A program made the translations under genes and the position numbers. A model generated the notes under the pieces. It was not told the DNA's origin and did not search any database. It worked only from the letters and a program-made list of their open reading frames with translations. From Roseovarius sp. M141 (GTDB taxonomy: Bacteria > Pseudomonadota > Alphaproteobacteria > Rhodobacterales > Rhodobacteraceae), in contig NZ_VCNH01000001.1 of the NCBI RefSeq assembly GCF_024355225.1, positions 124,001 through 188,000 of the forward strand: a stretch of 64,000 nt of DNA, read 5' to 3'. Positions 42,666-51,808 of this stretch are shown here, piece after piece. The number at the start of each line of letters is the position of its first letter. The first letter of the stretch is position 1.

Positions 42666-44822
42666 ATGGGCAGTTTGAAAAATGGAAATAAACTGATGGA
42701 TGCCGATATGAAGCAAGCTCAGCCGCGGGTGCGCCTTCCTGTGTTCACTTGGCTGTTTCTGGCTCTTGGGCTGATCTTGCCTATGCAGGGGGTAGGGGCT
42801 GCAAGTTCCGACATTTTCTCCAGCACATCCGTTTCCGCCCAACTTATCTCGGCCGAGAATGGGGTCGGACCGGATACAGGCTCGATCTCGGCTGGGTTGC
42901 ATCTCAAGCTCGGGAAGGGTTGGAAAACCTACTGGAAATCACCGGGCGAGGTGGGCATTCCGCCATCGATCGACTGGACTGGGTCGGAAAACATTGAGGA
43001 TGTCGATTTTCTCTGGCCCGCGCCCGAAAGATTTGACGCGTTCGGGATCGAGAATTTCGGCTATCACGACGAGGTAGTGTTTCCGCTGCGGATCACGCTT
43101 GCGCAGCCTGGTGAGCCGGTAGGATTGGCGGCAAGTGTGAACGTGTTGGTTTGCTCCACGGTGTGCATTCCGCAGGATTTCAAACTGCAATTGAAGCTAC
43201 CCCGGGCCAGCGGAATCGATAAGAACGCCGCAACCCTGATTTCCGCCTATGCAGACAAGGTGCCCGACAACGGCGCGACCAGCGGTATCTCGGTCGAAAC
43301 GGCCCATCTGAGCCGCGACATGACCGCGCTGACTGTAACCGCCCGCAGCGTTCGCCCTTTCAACCGTCCGGACGTGTTTCCCATATTGGGCGATGGCACG
43401 GCCTTCGGTCAGCCAGATATCCGACTGGGTGACGGTGGCCGTTTGCTATGGGCCCGCCTGCCTATACTGGCGGCAGCCGACGATCCGCAGCAGTTGAGCG
43501 TTACGGTGACAGATGGCGATCGCGCAGCAACCTTCGCACCTGTTTTGACAGACGCCGCCGTCCCACCACCCTTCACTCTGGAGCGCGCGGGGCCCGGGTT
43601 GGCCGATCTTGCCTGGATCGCTGCGATCGCCTTTCTGGGCGGTCTCATCCTCAACGTGATGCCTTGTGTCCTTCCGGTGTTGTCGATCAAACTTGCCTCT
43701 GCGATGCAGGCGCGTGAACAGTCGCGTGTCCGCGTTCGGGCGGGATTTGCCGTCTCAGCCCTCGGAGTACTGGCGTTCATGTGGGTTCTTGCGGCCGGAA
43801 CGCTGGTCGCGCGGGGATTTGGCTTGACCGTGGGCTGGGGGCTGCAATTCCAGAACCCCGCTTTTCTGACGCTCATGGCCGTCATTCTGGTTGTATTTTC
43901 TGCAAACCTTTTCGGCGCGTTCGAGATTGCCCTTCCCTCGTCGATGCAGACGCGGCTGGCCAGGGCGGGCGGCGGGCGCGGCTATGGCGGGGATTTCGCC
44001 ACAGGAGCTTTTGCGGCCATTCTTGCCACGCCCTGTTCGGCACCGTTTCTGGGCACGGCCGTTGCCTTTGCGCTGGCTGGGCGGCCCGTCGATATAGCGG
44101 TGATTTTCACGGCGCTCGGGCTTGGGCTGGCGTTGCCGTATCTCATCGTCGCGACCTTTCCCGGCATGATCGGACGGCTTCCAAGGCCGGGCCGATGGAT
44201 GATCTGGCTGAAACTGGTGCTAGGGCTTGCTCTGGCGGCGACGGCTGTCTGGCTCTTTTGGGTGCTAAATGGCGTGGCCGGCATATGGTCGGCGTCATCA
44301 GGTGCGGGGGTGAGTGCAATCATCGTCGCACTTCTGTCCTTGCGCCGCGGGTCTGTGGTTTTGCGGGGATCAGCGGTGATGATCTTGGCTGGGGTCGCTC
44401 TGGTGCTTACCAGCTTTCTATCGCAAAGCGATGTGCCGACAAACCGCGTCGCCACAGACTGGACCGCCTTCGAAAGATCCGCGATCGCCAGACACGTCTC
44501 GCGAGGCGAGGTGGTATTCGTCGACGTAACCGCCGATTGGTGCCTGACCTGCAAGGCCAACAAGGCGCTGGTGCTGGACCGCGAGCCTGTCGTCTCGGCC
44601 CTGCGCGCGCCGGGTGTGATCGCGATGCAGGCGGACTGGACGCGGCCAGACGAGGCCATTTCTCGCTACCTCGAGAGCTTTGGCCGCTACGGGATTCCAT
44701 TCAACGCAATCTATGGGCCGGGCGCGCCGGAAGGTATCGTCCTGCCTGAGTTGCTGACAGCACAGGGGGTGTTGGAGGCCTTGCAGGACGCGGCGAGGGT
44801 GCGCGTAGAGGCAAAGCGATGA
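42666..44822 (+). CDS. scsB: ScsB/DsbD-family transmembrane thiol reductase
   Basis: This 718-residue inner-membrane protein transfers electrons from the cytoplasm to periplasmic thiols. The N-terminal periplasmic domain (about 45-280) has a Cys pair LVCSTVCIP near 163-167. A DsbD-type membrane domain (about 320-560) has NVMPCVLPV and ATPCSAPF, and the C-terminal thioredoxin-like domain has ADWCLTCKANK. The long N-terminal domain is the ScsB type linked to copper tolerance. Starts at 42666, 42696 and 42708 are possible. Likely partner: the DsbA/ScsC-like protein at 38124. Confidence 0.88.
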   Translation: MGSLKNGNKLMDADMKQAQPRVRLPVFTWLFLALGLILPMQGVGAASSDIFSSTSVSAQLISAENGVGPDTGSISAGLHLKLGKGWKTYWKSPGEVGIPPSIDWTGSENIEDVDFLWPAPERFDAFGIENFGYHDEVVFPLRITLAQPGEPVGLAASVNVLVCSTVCIPQDFKLQLKLPRASGIDKNAATLISAYADKVPDNGATSGISVETAHLSRDMTALTVTARSVRPFNRPDVFPILGDGTAFGQPDIRLGDGGRLLWARLPILAAADDPQQLSVTVTDGDRAATFAPVLTDAAVPPPFTLERAGPGLADLAWIAAIAFLGGLILNVMPCVLPVLSIKLASAMQAREQSRVRVRAGFAVSALGVLAFMWVLAAGTLVARGFGLTVGWGLQFQNPAFLTLMAVILVVFSANLFGAFEIALPSSMQTRLARAGGGRGYGGDFATGAFAAILATPCSAPFLGTAVAFALAGRPVDIAVIFTALGLGLALPYLIVATFPGMIGRLPRPGRWMIWLKLVLGLALAATAVWLFWVLNGVAGIWSASSGAGVSAIIVALLSLRRGSVVLRGSAVMILAGVALVLTSFLSQSDVPTNRVATDWTAFERSAIARHVSRGEVVFVDVTADWCLTCKANKALVLDREPVVSALRAPGVIAMQADWTRPDEAISRYLESFGRYGIPFNAIYGPGAPEGIVLPELLTAQGVLEALQDAARVRVEAKR

Positions 44823-45437
44823 GCCACTTCAATCACTCTTTGCACGACCTGACAATCTGGCTTTTGGGTGGGCGAATCGATGTAGGCAAACGTCTTGCAA
44901 TACCTCTCGCCGAGGACGTTTCCCGACCCTTCGTCATCTGCAGTCGGAACGAGATGGCCGCTGTGACAACTGCCCGCCAGATCGGACCCTCGGCTACGGC
45001 ACTTGGGATCGACACATCCGCCACCTGCGCTGCGACAAGGATTACCATTCCTGTCGGTTTTTGAGCGCTGGCGCTTGGGCTCGTTTCGACCAGTTTTGCT
45101 TATTTCGGTATCTCGATCGCACTCAAGGCCCTGAATGAAAATGCTTATCCTCTGGTGGACAGCATCGTATGTCACCCATCGTTGCGAGTACGCTGGGAAT
45201 TTAGACTTTCGGAGAAATGTCGGCGAAGGGCGTAATCTATGGCGGCGGTCTGTTGCTGGCAGCCGGGTTTCTGCTGACGCCGGTGAGTATCATGTACCTG
45301 CCGCCAGCGCGGTCACGGCGAACACTATCGCTCCCCATTTTGTCCTCTGATATTCTTCACTCTCGATTAATTGGGCTTTTCCCATGGCGGTGGTCGAAGG
45401 GAGCGCGCCGATCCGCATCGCCGCGCCCCATGTTGCG
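44823..45437. other. 615-bp stretch of degenerate sequence
   Basis: No intact gene is convincing here. An 81-codon frame starts at 44819 overlapping the scsB stop, but its sequence has no recognisable family and no distinct ribosome site. From about 45065 a decayed transporter-like segment can be read in two frames (separate entry). The region lies between the convergent ends of scsB and the cupredoxin gene. Confidence 0.5.
45065..45300 (+). pseudogene. Remnant of a DMT/EamA- or SMR-like transporter
   Basis: From 45065 one frame reads ALALGLVSTSFAYFGISIAL and KALNENAYPLVDSI, hydrophobic with the character of a DMT-superfamily helix pair. It then degenerates, and a second frame resumes with GEMSAKGVIYGGGLLLAAGF. 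Both pieces together look like the C-terminal part of a small drug/metabolite transporter broken by a frameshift. The identification is weak. Confidence 0.35.
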
Positions 45438-46151
45438 TCACTTCATCTGGGTCACTGTCAGCTTGCCGTCGATGCGATCCGCGACAAATTCGATCTCCTG
45501 ACCTTCCGACATGCCAGCAATCATCGCCTCATCGGCGCGGAACACCATTGTCATCGCGGGCATGTCGAGGCCGACCAGCGGGCCATGAATGATGGTCACC
45601 TTGCCCGCCTTGGCGTCTATCTTCTTGATCGTGCCAGTGGTGTATTCCACATCCGCCTGCGCCATTTTATCGCCCACGATGATCGGCCCTTGCATGCCGG
45701 ATTCGTAATGGCCGGGGATCAGGCAGGCGAATTCGAATGTGCCTGCGTTGGCAAAGGTCCAGACCACTTCGCCGGACGCGCCCGCGTCCAGACGGACGGA
45801 ATTGGGATCGTCATGCTCCATGTCCATCCTGGCCATGAGTTCCTTGTGCTTGGCATTGCCGTCAGCCGTGTCGAGCACGAATTCATGCTCAAGCGCGCCC
45901 TCATTCGTGATGTTGAAGCGGATCGTTTCGCCCTTGACAAACGTCATCTCGCGGGGGGCAAACAGCATTTCGCCGTCGTCGGTCTCGCTCATCGTCACGT
46001 CGATGGTCCGGTCGATCGATGCCGCATCGCCCGGCATCCCGATCGGCATTGCAGGCATGTCGCCATCGTGGCCACCGTCGTGGCTGCCCGACGCGAACGC
46101 CGGAGCGGTGAGAGTGAATGCCAGTGCAGTTGTCAGAAGGAGGTTTTTCAT
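45438..46151 (-). CDS. Cupredoxin-CusF fusion, periplasmic copper protein
   Basis: This 237-residue exported protein has a signal peptide (residues 1-21, ending PAFASG), a His/Met-rich linker (SHDGGHDGDMPAMPIGM) and a cupredoxin domain (about 45-160) with type-1 ligands in LEHEFVL and FACLIPGHYESGM. A CusF-like domain fills about 165-237 (GTIKKIDAKAGKVTIIHG). The CusF copper motif reads LDMPAMTM: both Met are kept but the Trp that caps Cu(I) in E. coli CusF is replaced by Met. It lies downstream of a multicopper oxidase and a TolC-like gene. Confidence 0.85.
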   Translation of the reverse strand: MKNLLLTTALAFTLTAPAFASGSHDGGHDGDMPAMPIGMPGDAASIDRTIDVTMSETDDGEMLFAPREMTFVKGETIRFNITNEGALEHEFVLDTADGNAKHKELMARMDMEHDDPNSVRLDAGASGEVVWTFANAGTFEFACLIPGHYESGMQGPIIVGDKMAQADVEYTTGTIKKIDAKAGKVTIIHGPLVGLDMPAMTMVFRADEAMIAGMSEGQEIEFVADRIDGKLTVTQMK

Positions 46152-46196
46152 CAGTTTTTCCTGTGATTTCAAAATGGAAGAGAGCAGAAGAGCAGA

Positions 46197-47555
46197 TCAG
46201 CCCTTCGAGGTTGGCTTGGGGGTAATCACGGTTTTCGGGCTGTTGTTGGAGGCAAATTCGGGCAACTCGCCCGTCCATTCATAGGCCTGCTCACCCGGAG
46301 GGTTCTCATACCAGCCGGGGTCGGAATAATCGTCCGCATCGATGCCGTCCCGGACCTTTACGACCGAAAACATGCCGCCCATCTCGATCGGGCCATAAGG
46401 CCCCCAGCCGGTCATCATCGGGACGGTATTGTCGGGCAGCGGCATTTCCATCTTGCCCATGTCGGCCATTCCAGCCGTGCCCATCGGCATGTATTCGGGC
46501 TGGAACTGGCGGATCTTCCGGGTCAGCGGCTTCTTGTCGACGCCGATGAAAGTCGGCACATCGTGGCCCATCGCATTCATCGTGTGGTGCGATTTGTGGC
46601 AATGGATCGCCCAGTCGCCGAGATGGTCGGCGGTGAACTCGTAGGCGCGCATGGCGCCCACGGGGATGTCGATGCTGACCTCGGGCCATTGCGCGGCCTC
46701 CGGCACCCAGCCGCCATCGGTGCAGGTGACCTTGAAGTCGTAGCCGTGCATGTGGATCGGGTGGTTCGTCATCGTCAGGTTGCCGACGCGCACGCGCACC
46801 CGGTCGCCCTTGTTCACGACCAGAGGGTCGATGTCGGGGAAGATCCGGCTGTTCCAGGTCCACAGATTGAAATCCGTCATCGTCATGATGCGCGGCACAT
46901 ATGTCCCGGGATCAATGTCGAAGGCGTTCAGCATGATCAGGAAATCGCGGTCCACCGGCATGAAGGTCGGGTCCTTCGGATGGACCACGAACATGCCCAT
47001 CATTCCCATCGCCATCTGCACCATCTCATCGGCGTGCGGGTGATACATGAAGGTGCCGGATTTGATCAGGTCGAACTCGTAGACATAGGTTTTGCCCGGT
47101 GGGATGCCCGGATGGCTGAGCCCGCCGACACCGTCCATGCCAGACGGCAGGATCATGCCATGCCAGTGAACGGTCGTGTGTTCAGGCAGCCTGTTGGTCA
47201 CATAGATGCGCACCCGGTCGCCTTCGACCGCCTCGATCGTCGGCCCGGTCGACTGGCCGTTATAACCCCACAGATGCGCGATCATGCCATCGGCCAGCTC
47301 GCGTTCTACGGGTTCGGCAACGAGGTGGAATTCCTTGATGCCGTTGTTCATCCGGTGCGGCAGGGTCCAGCCGTTGAGCGTGACGACCGGATTATAATCC
47401 GGCCCAGAGGATGGGCGCGGCGTGATCGCCGTGGCGGCGCTGTCCATCTGGGCGGCTTCGGGCAGGCCCATATTCGTGGTCTTGCCCCATGCCTGCGAGG
47501 ACACCAGTGCGGCCCCTGCGGCGCCGGCCCCGAGTAGTTGACGTCTGTTCATCAT
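46197..47555 (-). CDS. Multicopper oxidase, second copy
   Basis: This 452-residue Tat-exported oxidase (signal MNRRQLLGAGAAGAALVSS) has copper ligands in TVHWHGMILP, MYHPHADEM, HPIHMHGYDF and HCHKSHHTMNAMG. The C-terminal part is Met-rich (PMGTAGMADMGKMEMPLP), a trait of Cu(I)-oxidising members. It differs clearly from the 39337 oxidase and the PcoA-like one, so the island encodes three distinct oxidases. It is followed by the cupredoxin-CusF gene and preceded by the TolC-like gene 12 bp away. Confidence 0.9.
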   Translation of the reverse strand: MMNRRQLLGAGAAGAALVSSQAWGKTTNMGLPEAAQMDSAATAITPRPSSGPDYNPVVTLNGWTLPHRMNNGIKEFHLVAEPVERELADGMIAHLWGYNGQSTGPTIEAVEGDRVRIYVTNRLPEHTTVHWHGMILPSGMDGVGGLSHPGIPPGKTYVYEFDLIKSGTFMYHPHADEMVQMAMGMMGMFVVHPKDPTFMPVDRDFLIMLNAFDIDPGTYVPRIMTMTDFNLWTWNSRIFPDIDPLVVNKGDRVRVRVGNLTMTNHPIHMHGYDFKVTCTDGGWVPEAAQWPEVSIDIPVGAMRAYEFTADHLGDWAIHCHKSHHTMNAMGHDVPTFIGVDKKPLTRKIRQFQPEYMPMGTAGMADMGKMEMPLPDNTVPMMTGWGPYGPIEMGGMFSVVKVRDGIDADDYSDPGWYENPPGEQAYEWTGELPEFASNNSPKTVITPKPTSKG

Positions 47556-47567
47556 GTCATCGTCCTT

Positions 47568-49031
47568 TCAGTGTCCTGCGCCGCCACCGGCGGCAAGTGT
47601 CGCACCCTCTCCAACGGCACCGCCGCTGCCTGCGCCGCCGCCATAGATCGCGGCGGTCAGATCAGCCTGAGCCATGAAGAATTCACGTCTTGCATTGGCA
47701 GATTCCAGCGATGCGGCGAGCTTCTCGCGAACGTCCGCCAGCAGCTCGAACGTGCTGGTGATCATGCCGTTGTAGGACAGCAGGCCCTCCTCCTCGACGG
47801 TGTTGCGCAGTGGCACCAGAACGTCGCGGTAGTGCCGCGCGATCTTGTAGGAGGCGTGATAGGCAGCCTCTGCGCCGCGTGCTTCGGAGCGCACATTGAC
47901 GGCCTTTTCGGCAAGGACGTTGGCCGCCTGCAGATAGGCCAGCTCTGCCTTGCGCATCCGCGCCTCGCCGGTGTCGTAGATCGGAATGGCGAACTCCAAT
48001 TCCAGCTGCGGGGTGGTTTCGGTGCTCGTCCCGCCATCCTCTGCCTCGCGCTCGGCCTCAAAGCCGGCGATGAGTTCGAGGTCTGTCACCAGCCGGGTCT
48101 GGTCAGTCAGTCCGAACGCCGCCGCCTGCGCCTCAAGACCCAGCTTTGCCACGCGCAGATCGAACCGATTTTGCAATGCCTTGGCCTCGACATTGGTGAT
48201 CCGACGGGCAGAACGCGGCAATGCGGGCAAGGCATCGGGCACGTAGTAGTCCACGTCGGCCCCCCAAAGCCCCATCAGCCGCGTCAGGTCTTCCTTGGCG
48301 CGTATCGCATTCAGCCGCGCCTGCGCCAGTTGCCCCGCCAATTCGGCGTTGAAAGCCTGCTCTCGCGCCTGCCCGGCCTTGTTCAGTGCGCCGGTTTCCC
48401 CCAGCTTGCGCGCCAGTTCGGACCCCGCATCCGAGGTCGCTTTGGCGCGCTTGAGATAGCTGACCGTCTCAAAGGCGGCGACGGCATTGATCCATGCCTG
48501 CCGTGTCTGGTTGGCCAGCGTCAGCGTGTCATTCGCCGCCGTCAATTGCGCGGTGCGGAAATTCACATCCGCCAAGGCGACCCGCTGCTTGCGCGTTGTT
48601 GCGTCCAGAATGTTCGCGCGGAACAGTCCTTCGATCGCCCGGTAAGCACCGAGTTCAGGCGCACCGATCCCCAGGACGCCGATCGACACAATGGGGTTCA
48701 CTGGCGTCGCCTGCTGCCATGCTTCGGCGGCGGACAGGCCCACATTCGCATAGGACGCCTGCAGTCCTTTGTTGTTGAGAAGGGCGGCCTGAACGGCGGT
48801 ATCGGCCGAAATCGTCTTGCCCTGCACCATGCCCTGCACCTCACGGGCCAATGCGTCGTTCTGGGCCTGTGTTTGCGCGAACGCGGTGCGCTTGCCGATG
48901 GCGGCCGAGGTCTGGCCCGACACTGTGGCAAAGCCTGCGTTGGGATCGGTGTAGGCGCCCGGAATGGCGGTGGCGCAGGCGCCGAGGACCAACGGGAAAC
49001 CAAAAATAACTGGGAGGCTCTTGAAGCGCAT
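47568..49031 (-). CDS. TolC/CusC-like outer-membrane lipoprotein
   Basis: This 487-residue outer-membrane efflux channel has a signal peptide and lipobox (FPLVLGACATA, Cys about 19). Long alpha-helical OEP repeats follow, including QTRQAWINAVAAFETVSYLK and AYHASYKIARHYRDVLVPL. The tail is Gly/Ala-rich. CusC-type channels usually pair with RND (CusA) and adaptor (CusB) proteins, but neither is in the window. The start overlaps the upstream lipoprotein stop by one base. Confidence 0.85.
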   Translation of the reverse strand: MRFKSLPVIFGFPLVLGACATAIPGAYTDPNAGFATVSGQTSAAIGKRTAFAQTQAQNDALAREVQGMVQGKTISADTAVQAALLNNKGLQASYANVGLSAAEAWQQATPVNPIVSIGVLGIGAPELGAYRAIEGLFRANILDATTRKQRVALADVNFRTAQLTAANDTLTLANQTRQAWINAVAAFETVSYLKRAKATSDAGSELARKLGETGALNKAGQAREQAFNAELAGQLAQARLNAIRAKEDLTRLMGLWGADVDYYVPDALPALPRSARRITNVEAKALQNRFDLRVAKLGLEAQAAAFGLTDQTRLVTDLELIAGFEAEREAEDGGTSTETTPQLELEFAIPIYDTGEARMRKAELAYLQAANVLAEKAVNVRSEARGAEAAYHASYKIARHYRDVLVPLRNTVEEEGLLSYNGMITSTFELLADVREKLAASLESANARREFFMAQADLTAAIYGGGAGSGGAVGEGATLAAGGGAGH

Positions 49032-49252
49032 CAATTGCCCTCCGACTGTTCTTGGTTGACGGATCGCCAATCGCGCGGGCCGGTGGGGCCGCGATAAATG
49101 TATCCTGCCAGCGGGTCCTGATATTTGACTGGCGAGGATACTGCCGTGTTGGTGACCGCCTGCTGCGCCGTCACGTCAGGCAGCGGTGCAGGCGCGTTGG
49201 CACATGCGCCAAGCGCGAGGGCCGAAGCCCCCATAGATAAAAGGATTTTCAT
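49031..49252 (-). CDS. Small lipoprotein upstream of the TolC-like gene
   Basis: This 73-residue lipoprotein has a lipobox at LALGACANAP (Cys about 17) and a short mature part with DPLAGYIYRGPTGPRDWRS. No family was recognised. The ATG at 49252 was chosen to give a normal signal peptide; longer frames begin in the hairpin region. Coupled by a TGATG overlap to the outer-membrane channel, it may aid that channel. Confidence 0.65.
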   Translation of the reverse strand: MKILLSMGASALALGACANAPAPLPDVTAQQAVTNTAVSSPVKYQDPLAGYIYRGPTGPRDWRSVNQEQSEGN

Positions 49253-49304
49253 GATGATAACCTGATGATGGACGTCGAGTTCACGCACGGTCATGCGCAA
49301 AGCG

Positions 49305-49325
49305 AAAAACCCGCTAAGGGCTTTG
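49305..49325 (-). terminator. Short Rho-independent terminator candidate
   Basis: On the minus strand AAAGCCC and GGGTTT form a seven-pair stem (one G-U) with a five-base loop, directly followed by TT. It lies just after the stop of the gene at 49328-49732. Confidence 0.45.
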
Positions 49326-49327
49326 GG

Positions 49328-49732
49328 TCAGATCAGGTATAATGGGGGCCGCAAAAAACCGGTCGGTTCAATCGAGTCCGGCTGGGCGAGTACCATCAGG
49401 TATTTGTCACGCGTAGCCTGTTTAACGAAAGGGATATCGGTATCGTCAAGGACAACCGAAACGCAGAGTCCATTGCAACACTGGCCAGACGCCTGGTCCT
49501 TTTGATCCGCTTGGGAAGCAGACCCGCTGGCACCATGCATAGATTCTGACGAAGCGGCCTCATGCGCATGTTTCGGAACGGCTTGATCGGAACTGACGGA
49601 CGCGGCGTGGTGATCGCCGTGTATGCCAGAGGCAGCGTGGGTTGCAGAGGATGGCAAGAACATCAAAGCGCAGATGATCGCAAGGTACGAGAGGGCCTTG
49701 AGACATGCAGCAATGGTTTTTTTGGGCTTCAT
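49328..49732 (-). CDS. Exported His/Cys-rich small protein
   Basis: This 134-residue exported protein has a signal peptide (residues 10-33, ending SSATHAA). A His-rich segment (GIHGDHHAAS, PKHAHEA, ESMHGAS) is followed by QCCNGLCVSVVLDDTDIPF. The composition suggests periplasmic metal binding, as in small proteins of copper clusters; no family name was recognised. No CueR site is visible upstream. Confidence 0.6.
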   Translation of the reverse strand: MKPKKTIAACLKALSYLAIICALMFLPSSATHAASGIHGDHHAASVSSDQAVPKHAHEAASSESMHGASGSASQADQKDQASGQCCNGLCVSVVLDDTDIPFVKQATRDKYLMVLAQPDSIEPTGFLRPPLYLI

Positions 49733-50037
49733 ACGCTGCGTTTTGAGGGTAAAACGGGGCAGCTGTCAATTCATTTGAGGGCGGCGGCCACCAAACTTTT
49801 CGTGAGGCCATTTTGCCAAGCGGCCTTGTTCGGGACCGTCCTGTGAACGTGTCGGAGCGAACCGGCGCCTTAGCCCGATCCTGCTCAATGCGCGCCAGCA
49901 CATCCAGAATGTTGGATTGATTGGTTCCTTGAGACATTGATGTTTCCATCTGCTGGCAAGCAATGGGACAGACGTAGGACAAACCAGACATTGCAGCGCA
50001 TCTTTGTCGGTATGAATAACGCGGTCGCAACAACGGT
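49733..50037. other. 305-bp gap without a convincing gene
   Basis: Two overlapping minus-strand frames cross this gap. One contains MSQGTNQSNILDVLARIEQD and could be the start of a broken gene, but it runs out of frame into the next gene and has no recognised family. No CueR-type or TGTAA-type site was found for the operon at 49732, which may depend on read-through from ccmFGHI. Confidence 0.4.
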
Positions 50038-50625
50038 TCATCTCAGCGCGGGATAGAGAACCACTTTCGTCATCAGCGGAACGCGCAGATAAAGCTCGAC
50101 CATCTGATCGTTGATCAGCCTCGCGCATCCGTTCGAGACCCGGCGCCGCAAGGTTGAGGGATCATTGGTGCCGTGAATCCGCAGAAACGTGTCACCGCGT
50201 TCGGGCGTGAACAGATAAAGCGCCCGGGCGCCAAGCGGATTGTTCAGCCCTCCGGGCATTCCGTCCTTCCATTTGGAGTAAAGCTCGGGCTCACGGCGCA
50301 GCATTCCCGGTGTCGGCATCCAACTGGGCCATTCCTTCTTGGCACCCACATAAAATTCACCTGCCTCATAGAGGCCCGGCCGTCCGATGCCGACCACATA
50401 ACGCAGTGCCCTGTTGTCCGGCAGCGTCCAGTAGAGCGCGAATTCATCGGGGTTGACGTGTATTTCATACGGCGCAAAGCTGCCCGCGATGGGCACGGCC
50501 CTTGGCAGCAATTCTTCTGGTAGATTGTAGTCTGGCACCTGCTTTACCGGGTGGGCTGCTGCGTTTCTCACTGAAAACGCCGTTGCCGCCGTCGCAAGCC
50601 CTGCAATGAATTCTCTTCGCTTCAT
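50038..50625 (-). CDS. L,D-transpeptidase (YkuD), second copy
   Basis: This 195-residue Tat-exported enzyme (signal MKRREFIAGLATAATAF) has a YkuD domain with the catalytic block HGTNDPSTLRRRVSNGCARL (Cys near residue 174). It is divergent in sequence from the copy at 41340 but has the same length and export route. It is the last gene after ccmI, 17 bp away, in the CueR-driven ccm block. Confidence 0.88.
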   Translation of the reverse strand: MKRREFIAGLATAATAFSVRNAAAHPVKQVPDYNLPEELLPRAVPIAGSFAPYEIHVNPDEFALYWTLPDNRALRYVVGIGRPGLYEAGEFYVGAKKEWPSWMPTPGMLRREPELYSKWKDGMPGGLNNPLGARALYLFTPERGDTFLRIHGTNDPSTLRRRVSNGCARLINDQMVELYLRVPLMTKVVLYPALR

Positions 50626-50641
50626 GCTCGCTGCCTCCACT

Positions 50642-51808
50642 TCACTGTTCGAGACCGGTCAACGCCTCTCGTATGGTCTGTCTGCGAGGATCATCATCGG
50701 GCAAGGTTTGCGCCAACCTCTCCGCTTGATGATAGGCTACCTGCGCCTTTTGTGTGTCGCCCAAGACCTGATAGGCGCCGGCCAGCCGCAGCCACCCGTC
50801 CAGATCATCCGGCGTGTTTTCCAGTCGGTCCGCCAATCGATCGACCATCGACCGGATGAACGTATCGCGCTCGCTCTGGCTCATCTCGGCGGCCGCGGCC
50901 ATGTCGTCCTCGGTCGGCCCTGATGACGGGGCAGCGTCCATCGGTGCGATGGGGGCCGGTCTGACAACGTCACGTCCAAGCGTTTCGCCGATGCGATTGG
51001 CCTGTGCGACGAAAAGCTCCACCCAGGATTCCGATCCTGTCGCGCCATTCAACCGGGCAAGGAGCAGGTCGTGCGCCTCTTCGCCGTCGCCCGCCTGATC
51101 AAGCGCGATGGCCTCATAGTAGGACGCAGCAGGATTCGCCGGGTCCATCTGTCGTGCGCGGGCGATGACGGTGCGGGCATCTGGGGTCACGATGCCACCC
51201 TCGGCTACAATCAGCGCCTCGGCGTATTGAGACAAAATCGCCGAGGTCACATCTTTGCGCTCGGTGACATTTGCGATAGCTGCCGCCGCGTCGGAATAGC
51301 GTTCCATACGCATGTATGTCTGCGCCAGCAGCATCCAGCCCTCGGTTGGCCCGCCGTTCGGGTCATTTTTCAACCGCTCCAGCAGGCGCTCCGTCAGATC
51401 GGTGATTTCGACCCTCTGGGTGCGCTCATCTTCACGGTCAGCGAAGGTCATGCTGGACATTTGCGGCGAACCAAGTGACGCATAGAGCGCCCCAGCGGTC
51501 GCAGGAACGGCGAGGGCCACGACCACCAAAAGTGCCCGACCGCTCTTGATCCCATCCATGCGTTTGGTTTCTGGGAGACGGGAAAGCGCCAGAAGACGGC
51601 GCTTGATTTCGACACGGGCTGCCTGGGCGTCAGCTGCGGAAATCAAGCCGCGCTCGTGATCAGCGTCGACCTCGCGCAGCTGATCGGCAAGGATCGAGAC
51701 CGAGCCGGCCTGACGGTTGGCTATCCTTGTTTTCGCACCGAATAACGGCAGTACCATGAAAAGCGCGGCCGCGACGGCCAGCGCAGAAAAAATACCCCAG
51801 AGCATCAT
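50642..51808 (-). CDS. ccmI: CcmI cytochrome c maturation chaperone
   Basis: This 388-residue bitopic protein has two helices in the first 120 residues (about 3-22 and 95-115, with LLVVVALAVPATAGALYASL) and a periplasmic TPR-type domain (about 130-388, including LDGWLRLAGAYQVLGDTQKA). CcmI delivers apocytochrome c to the CcmFH heme ligase. The start overlaps the ccmH stop (ATGA). Confidence 0.88.
   Translation of the reverse strand: MMLWGIFSALAVAAALFMVLPLFGAKTRIANRQAGSVSILADQLREVDADHERGLISAADAQAARVEIKRRLLALSRLPETKRMDGIKSGRALLVVVALAVPATAGALYASLGSPQMSSMTFADREDERTQRVEITDLTERLLERLKNDPNGGPTEGWMLLAQTYMRMERYSDAAAAIANVTERKDVTSAILSQYAEALIVAEGGIVTPDARTVIARARQMDPANPAASYYEAIALDQAGDGEEAHDLLLARLNGATGSESWVELFVAQANRIGETLGRDVVRPAPIAPMDAAPSSGPTEDDMAAAAEMSQSERDTFIRSMVDRLADRLENTPDDLDGWLRLAGAYQVLGDTQKAQVAYHQAERLAQTLPDDDPRRQTIREALTGLEQ

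Noticed and set aside
44819..45064. 81-codon frame overlapping the scsB stop
   Set aside because: No family and no ribosome site of its own, in a degenerate gap; listed only within the gap description.
47538..49097. 519-codon plus-strand frame opposite the TolC-like gene
   Set aside because: Shadow of a gene with signal peptide and OEP repeats; its own translation has no domain.
49560..50033. 157-codon minus-strand frame upstream of the His/Cys-rich protein
   Set aside because: It overlaps the better supported gene 49328-49732 in another frame and has no family; at most a broken start.
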